DNA of 9,197 nt, from assembly GCA_050742975.1 (NCBI GenBank), contig JBOGDQ010000170.1:1-9197 (forward strand). Direction: 5' to 3'. Origin of the DNA: JBDTGE01 sp050742975. Lineage in GTDB: Bacteria > Actinomycetota > Actinomycetes > Mycobacteriales > Jatrophihabitantaceae. A program made the translations under genes and the position numbers. The notes below the pieces were generated by a model. It did no database searches, had not been told where the DNA came from, and saw only the letters and a program-made list of their open reading frames with translations. Positions 6,486 to 9,197 of the stretch are shown here, one piece after another (within the stretch, counting starts at the first letter, position 1; every line of letters begins with the position of its first letter).

Positions 6486-7124
6486 GTGTCCGAGACCGTC
6501 GCGAGCAGCGCCAGCCGCGCCGAGCGCAAGGAGCGCACCAGGCAGAGGCTGCTCGACGGCACCCTGGAGTTGATCGAAAAGCGCAGCCTGGCGAGCATCA
6601 GCCTGCGCGAGGTCGCGCGCGAGGCGGGGATCGTGCCGACAGCGTTCTACCGGCACTTCGAGTCGATGGATGCGCTCGGCGTCGAGCTGGTCGACGAGAG
6701 CATGCGCCCGCTTCGGCAGATGATCCGCGACGCGCGCCGTGGCGACCCGACGCACGAGGACATCATCACGGGCACGGTGCAGATCCTCGGGCGGCAGGTA
6801 CGCGAGCATCGGGCCGAGTTCCGCTTCCTCAGCCGGGAACGGTACGGGGGCATCGCCGCGGTGCGCAGAGCGATCGCGACCGAGCTGCGGCTGTTCACCA
6901 GCGAGCTGGCGGTCGACCTGGCGCGGATCACCGTCGGCACCGGCTGGAGTTCCGACGACCTGGAGATGACGGCCGATCTCATGGTGGCCGCGATGCTGGC
7001 AGCAGTCATGGAACTGCTCGAGGTCGATCCCCGGCACGCCGACGACGAGCGCACCGTGCTTGATCGCAGCGAGCGGCAGCTACGCCTGATCGCGCTGGGC
7101 ATGAGCGTCTGGCAATCGCACTAG
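6486..7124 (+). CDS. TetR-family regulator, FabR/DesT-like
   Basis: A 212-aa TetR-type repressor. The N-terminal DNA-binding domain carries a helix-turn-helix at about residues 37-58 (ISLREVAREAGIVPTAFYRHF), followed by MDALGVELVDESMRPLRQMIR. From memory this block matches E. coli FabR closely (SLREVAREAGI, PT, FYRHF, LG, VDES, LRQ) and also P. aeruginosa DesT, which senses acyl-CoA unsaturation. The C-terminal half is the variable ligand domain. It is divergent from the reductase-desaturase operon, whose promoter holds an AGTGAAC palindrome, so I infer that it represses that operon according to lipid state. The GTG start has no RBS and is probably leaderless. Its TAG stop contains the target TA of the adjoining insertion sequence, but the product is intact. 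Confidence 0.88.
   Translation: MSETVASSASRAERKERTRQRLLDGTLELIEKRSLASISLREVAREAGIVPTAFYRHFESMDALGVELVDESMRPLRQMIRDARRGDPTHEDIITGTVQILGRQVREHRAEFRFLSRERYGGIAAVRRAIATELRLFTSELAVDLARITVGTGWSSDDLEMTADLMVAAMLAAVMELLEVDPRHADDERTVLDRSERQLRLIALGMSVWQSH
7122..7123. repeat. TA target duplication, left
   Basis: The TA at 7122-7123 and the TA at 8358-8359 flank the insertion sequence, as expected for IS630/Tc1-type elements, which insert at TA and duplicate it. This copy is the first two bases of the tetR TAG stop. Confidence 0.7.
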
Positions 7125-7141
7125 TAGTCCGTCGCTTCTAA
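7124..7141 (+). repeat. IS630 left terminal inverted repeat
   Basis: Imperfect 18-bp terminal repeat paired with 8340-8357 (13 of 18 identical). It contains the TAG stop of the transposase (complement of 7138-7140). Confidence 0.75.
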
Positions 7142-7950
7142 AGCACCGGGTATAGGTGCCGGAGCTTGATGCGGGCGTCCTTCGTGGTGAAGCGCCAGTC
7201 GACTTGGCGCTCATCGGCGTTGATCTCGCGGGTCCAGGCCGCGAGCTCGGTGTTGAGGAGGTCGAGGTCGGCGATGCGCCGTCCGAGGCATTGCTTGGTG
7301 AGGCAGGACAGTTCGATCTCGGCGATGTTGAGCCAGGAGCCGTGTTTGGGGGTGTGGTGGATCTCCAGCCGGGCCGCCAGGGCGTAGGCCTTCTTGGCCG
7401 GGAACGCTTGGTAGAGCGAGGCGATCGAGTGGGTGTTGAGGTTGTCCATGACGAGCACGACCTTCTCCGCCTCGGGGTAGTCGACGGTCAGGAGCCGGTC
7501 CACGCCGTGGGCCCAGTCGATGCGGGTCCTGGTCGGTTCGGCGTAGGCGCGGCGCCAGCCGCGCAGGGGTTCGGCCCAGACGAAGATCGAGCAGGTCCCG
7601 CACCGGACGTACTCGGAGTCTTCACGCGCCACCTGTCCGGGCTTGGCCGGCGTACCCGGCCGGGCATCGGCGAGCAGCTGCAGCGGCTTCTCGTCCATCA
7701 CCACGACCGGAAAGGCCGGGTCGTAAGGCCTTTCGTAGACGCCAAGGACGTCTTCCATCGCCGCGACGAACGCCGCGTTGGCGTGCGGCGCGATCGTCCA
7801 GCACGCCTTCAGGTGAGGCTGAAGCGCCCCCTTTTTAGGACCCGCCCGATCGTGGAGTGGTCCATCGGCGGTATCCCCTCGGTCAAGACCACCTGTTTCT
7901 CCAGCAGCCGCAGCGTCCACCGCTGCCGCCCTTCGGGCGGCTGGCTGCAC
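7138..7950 (-). CDS. IS630 transposase, DDE catalytic part (orfB, -1 frame)
   Basis: Encodes the catalytic half of the transposase. The acidic triad is visible: D in VVVMDEKPLQLL, D in VLVMDNLNTHS and E in HGSWLNIAEIE. In the joined protein of about 380 aa these are near residues 196, 279 and 321. No good start codon or RBS belongs to this frame; the first part (upstream of about 7833) overlaps orfA and does not look like transposase, so real coding runs from about 7833 to 7138. A -1 shift from orfA at the AAA codon 7835-7833 yields RVLK-KGALQPHLKACW, which continues smoothly into PHANAAFVAAMEDVL as in one-frame IS630 relatives. Confidence 0.85.
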   Translation of the reverse strand: MQPAARRAAAVDAAAAGETGGLDRGDTADGPLHDRAGPKKGALQPHLKACWTIAPHANAAFVAAMEDVLGVYERPYDPAFPVVVMDEKPLQLLADARPGTPAKPGQVAREDSEYVRCGTCSIFVWAEPLRGWRRAYAEPTRTRIDWAHGVDRLLTVDYPEAEKVVLVMDNLNTHSIASLYQAFPAKKAYALAARLEIHHTPKHGSWLNIAEIELSCLTKQCLGRRIADLDLLNTELAAWTREINADERQVDWRFTTKDARIKLRHLYPVL

Positions 7951-8279
7951 GCCAACGCGATCACCCGGGCCTCGACATCACCGGTGATCTTGGGCTCCAC
8001 CGGCGGCGTGAGCCGCTTCTTGCGACCGATCACGTCCTCGACCCGCCCACCGTGGAGGGTGAAGGCTTTCGCGACCAGGTAGACCGTGCTCTCCGACGTG
8101 CCGACCCGCTCGGCAACGACCCGGCGATCGGGCGCATCTCCCTGCGACTCATCCAGCACCAGCAACACCCGCGCTCGGGTGATCATCCGCGCCGGATGGC
8201 GGCCCGAGGACACCAGCTTGATCAGCTTCGCACGATCACCCGCTCGCAAGCGGACCGTGAACTCCTTCGGACGAGGCAC
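7809..8279 (-). CDS. IS630 transposase, N-terminal HTH part (orfA)
   Basis: Encodes 156 aa beginning VPRPKEFTVRLRAGDRAKL, the DNA-binding half of an IS630 transposase. The family pattern SGRHPARMITRARVLLVLDE (20 residues) is at about 25-44, followed by a helix-turn-helix around VVAERVGTSESTVYLVAKAF (54-73). The GTG at 8277-8279 is preferred because AAGGAG lies about nine bases upstream; a longer form from 8327 has no such site. The frame ends at 7809 shortly after the slippery run, with the tail RGRFSLT replacing the conserved KGALQPHLK, so alone it is a truncated transposase. Confidence 0.85.
   Translation of the reverse strand: MPRPKEFTVRLRAGDRAKLIKLVSSGRHPARMITRARVLLVLDESQGDAPDRRVVAERVGTSESTVYLVAKAFTLHGGRVEDVIGRKKRLTPPVEPKITGDVEARVIALACSQPPEGRQRWTLRLLEKQVVLTEGIPPMDHSTIGRVLKRGRFSLT
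7827..7839 (-). other. Candidate -1 programmed frameshift site
   Basis: On the minus strand C CTA AAA AGG GGG: an A5 run followed by a G5 run. After the AAA codon (7835-7833) a one-base backward slip re-pairs AAA perfectly and the next codon becomes AAG in the orfB frame. This links the DNA-binding and catalytic halves into one protein of normal family length. Whether this is programmed or a recent single-base deletion in the homopolymer cannot be told from one copy. Confidence 0.65.
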
Positions 8280-8339
8280 GCCGTCAACTCCTTCCGGCCA
8301 AGTATCGACCAGCAGAGCCGACCACACATAACCATCAGA

Positions 8340-8357
8340 TTAGAGGCGACACGCCAC
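8340..8357 (-). repeat. IS630 right terminal inverted repeat
   Basis: Reads GTGGCGTGTCGCCTCTAA on the minus strand and pairs imperfectly with 7124-7141. It lies upstream of the transposase, 61 bases before the chosen GTG start. TA at 8358-8359 follows directly. Confidence 0.75.
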
Positions 8358-8359
8358 TA
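8358..8359. repeat. TA target duplication, right
   Basis: Second copy of the duplicated TA. It is followed by G, so the pre-insertion sequence was also CAC-TAG-CCG, i.e. the tetR stop was already TAG. Confidence 0.7.
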
Positions 8360-8372
8360 GCCGTCGAACGCC

Positions 8373-9197
8373 TCAGACCGTGCTGTCCAGCCGACGATCC
8401 TCGGTGGTGCTCGCGTCGGCCCACGGTTCGGACGGCGGGCGGGCCCGGTGCGAGTGCAGACCCGTCCCGACCGGCCACCAGCGCTGCTGTTCGCCCGATC
8501 TCCGTCGCAGGTGGTGCCGCATCGCGCGCCTGCGACGGCGGATCACCCACCCGTGCAGCGCCAGCGCGAGGCCGCCCAGTACGCACATGCCGGCGAGCGC
8601 ACCGACTGCCCGTAGGCCGGACCATCCCCTGTTTCCGCCGGCGCCTGTGCTAGCACTCGCGGCGGGCGAGGAGCGCTGATGCTGGGCGAGGTAGCTGCTC
8701 AGGGCGGTCAACTCCTGCGAGCCGTAGCGCTGCCCCGGCTCGATGTAGGTGTTCTCCGACCACTCGTTCCAACTGATCACAGCGACACCATCCGGTTTGC
8801 TGGCGTAGGCGTTCGCGAGGCTCTGGCGCAACGTCGCCCCGCCGTCGCGTGTGACGACGCGGGTGTGGCCCAGCGGCCGGCCGTCGAAGCCGCCCGAGGC
8901 CGGCGCGATCCAGATGCCGTGGTGCGCGTGCACCGCCGCGCTCATGGCGGCGAGCTTGGCCGAGGTGGCCGGCGACGAGGGGTCCGCCGACGACCAGTAG
9001 TACGCCTCGCCGTCGACCAGGTCGGCGATCCGCTGGTAGCCCGGCACGCTCTTGGCCGCCGCCAGCAGCAGCGCGCTCGTGCCCAGAGCGGCACGGACCT
9101 GCTGCACGTCGGCGCGGCTGTACTGGTCCGTCCCCGTCCAGATGATCACGGGCCGGCTGTAGTACCGCGAACGCAGCGACTGCCCCCAGTGCGTGAC
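8373..9197 (-). CDS. Membrane-anchored GH99/GH71-like glycoside hydrolase, 5' end outside window
   Basis: The frame is open to the window edge (first visible codons VTHWGQSLRSRYYSRP), so at least 274 residues of a longer protein are seen; a GTG at 9147-9149 is internal. The hydrolase signature is SWNEWSENTYIEPGQRYG at visible residues 142-159, preceded by GEAYYWSS (64-71) and GIWIAPASGGFDGR. The WNEW-x-E pattern with two glutamates three apart and the following IEP is typical of GH99 and related GH71-like enzymes acting on alpha-mannan or alpha-glucan; I believe these two are the catalytic acids of GH99. After a Ser/Ala/Gly-rich linker comes one hydrophobic segment (about 8541-8618) and then a highly basic tail RRRRRAMRHHLRRR, predicting a surface enzyme held by a C-terminal membrane anchor. 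The substrate is not determinable. It converges on tetR and ends 13 bases from the insertion sequence's flanking TA. Confidence 0.72.
   Translation of the reverse strand, partial: VTHWGQSLRSRYYSRPVIIWTGTDQYSRADVQQVRAALGTSALLLAAAKSVPGYQRIADLVDGEAYYWSSADPSSPATSAKLAAMSAAVHAHHGIWIAPASGGFDGRPLGHTRVVTRDGGATLRQSLANAYASKPDGVAVISWNEWSENTYIEPGQRYGSQELTALSSYLAQHQRSSPAASASTGAGGNRGWSGLRAVGALAGMCVLGGLALALHGWVIRRRRRAMRHHLRRRSGEQQRWWPVGTGLHSHRARPPSEPWADASTTEDRRLDSTV

Larger units (their letters stand above)
7124..8357 (-). mobile_element. IS630-family insertion sequence, complete, 1234 bp
   Basis: Ends were found by comparing both flanks of the transposase: GTAGTCCGTCGCTTCTAA at 7124-7141 and, on the other strand, GTGGCGTGTCGCCTCTAA at 8340-8357 agree at 13 of 18 positions, with the run GTCGC and TCTAA conserved. 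A TA lies directly outside each end. The transposase fills nearly the whole element and its stop codon is inside the left terminal repeat. Removing the element and one TA rejoins tetR to sequence 12 bases before the end of the convergent hydrolase gene, so no gene was cut. Confidence 0.88.

Noticed and set aside
7156..8082. Plus-strand 308-aa open frame within the insertion sequence
   Set aside because: Antisense of the transposase; the opposite strand carries the DDE triad.
7124..8357. Cargo or passenger gene in the insertion sequence
   Set aside because: The transposase fills the element; only 61 bases lie between its start and the right terminal repeat.

Overview
The window is a stretch of a high-GC chromosome (roughly 70% G+C by eye) from an actinomycete. 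Support for this comes from the GTG starts, the GTGA stop/start overlaps, the codon third positions dominated by G/C, a soluble NAD(P)H reductase plus DesA3-type desaturase pair of the mycobacterial Rv3230c-Rv3229c kind, and a histidine-utilisation set laid out as I remember it from Streptomyces. The genus cannot be decided from the sequence.

Layout. (1) Positions 29-3742, minus strand: three tightly packed catabolic genes, read as an M20-family N-carbamoyl/allantoate-type amidohydrolase, then hutF (formimidoylglutamate deiminase, GTGA overlap with the gene before it), then hutI (imidazolonepropionase, 31 bp later with a strong RBS). They form the lower half of histidine degradation; hutH and hutU are not in the window. 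The M20 enzyme occupies the place where a formylglutamate hydrolase would be expected. (2) Positions 3743-3857 hold a perfect 21-bp-arm hairpin next to the end of the following operon and a smaller inverted repeat in front of the amidohydrolase. (3) Positions 3858-6338, minus strand: NAD(P)H ferredoxin reductase with a plant-type 2Fe-2S domain, then a three-histidine-box membrane acyl desaturase, then a 65-aa helical protein of unknown function. This is an oxygen-dependent fatty-acid desaturation operon. (4) Positions 6339-6485: divergent control region with a good -35, an 18-bp palindrome shaped like a DesT/FabR box over the predicted transcription start, and a second inverted repeat. (5) Positions 6486-7124, plus strand: a TetR-family regulator resembling FabR/DesT, apparently leaderless. 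(6) Positions 7124-8357: a complete IS630-type insertion sequence whose transposase is split in two frames joined by an A5G5 slippery run; it sits exactly in the TA of the tetR stop codon and recreates that stop. (7) Positions 8373-9197, minus strand: the C-terminal part of a membrane-anchored GH99/GH71-like glycoside hydrolase running out of the window.

How it fits together. Regions 3-5 look like a self-contained lipid-unsaturation switch: a regulator that senses acyl-CoA, its operator, the desaturase and its dedicated electron donor, and a small companion protein. The Pseudomonas aeruginosa DesT-DesCB arrangement is the nearest known parallel. The histidine operon is a separate catabolic unit separated by the hairpin. 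I found no defence system, CRISPR array, RNA gene or prophage; the most notable points are the regulatory module, the small protein in its operon, and the exact placement of the insertion sequence.
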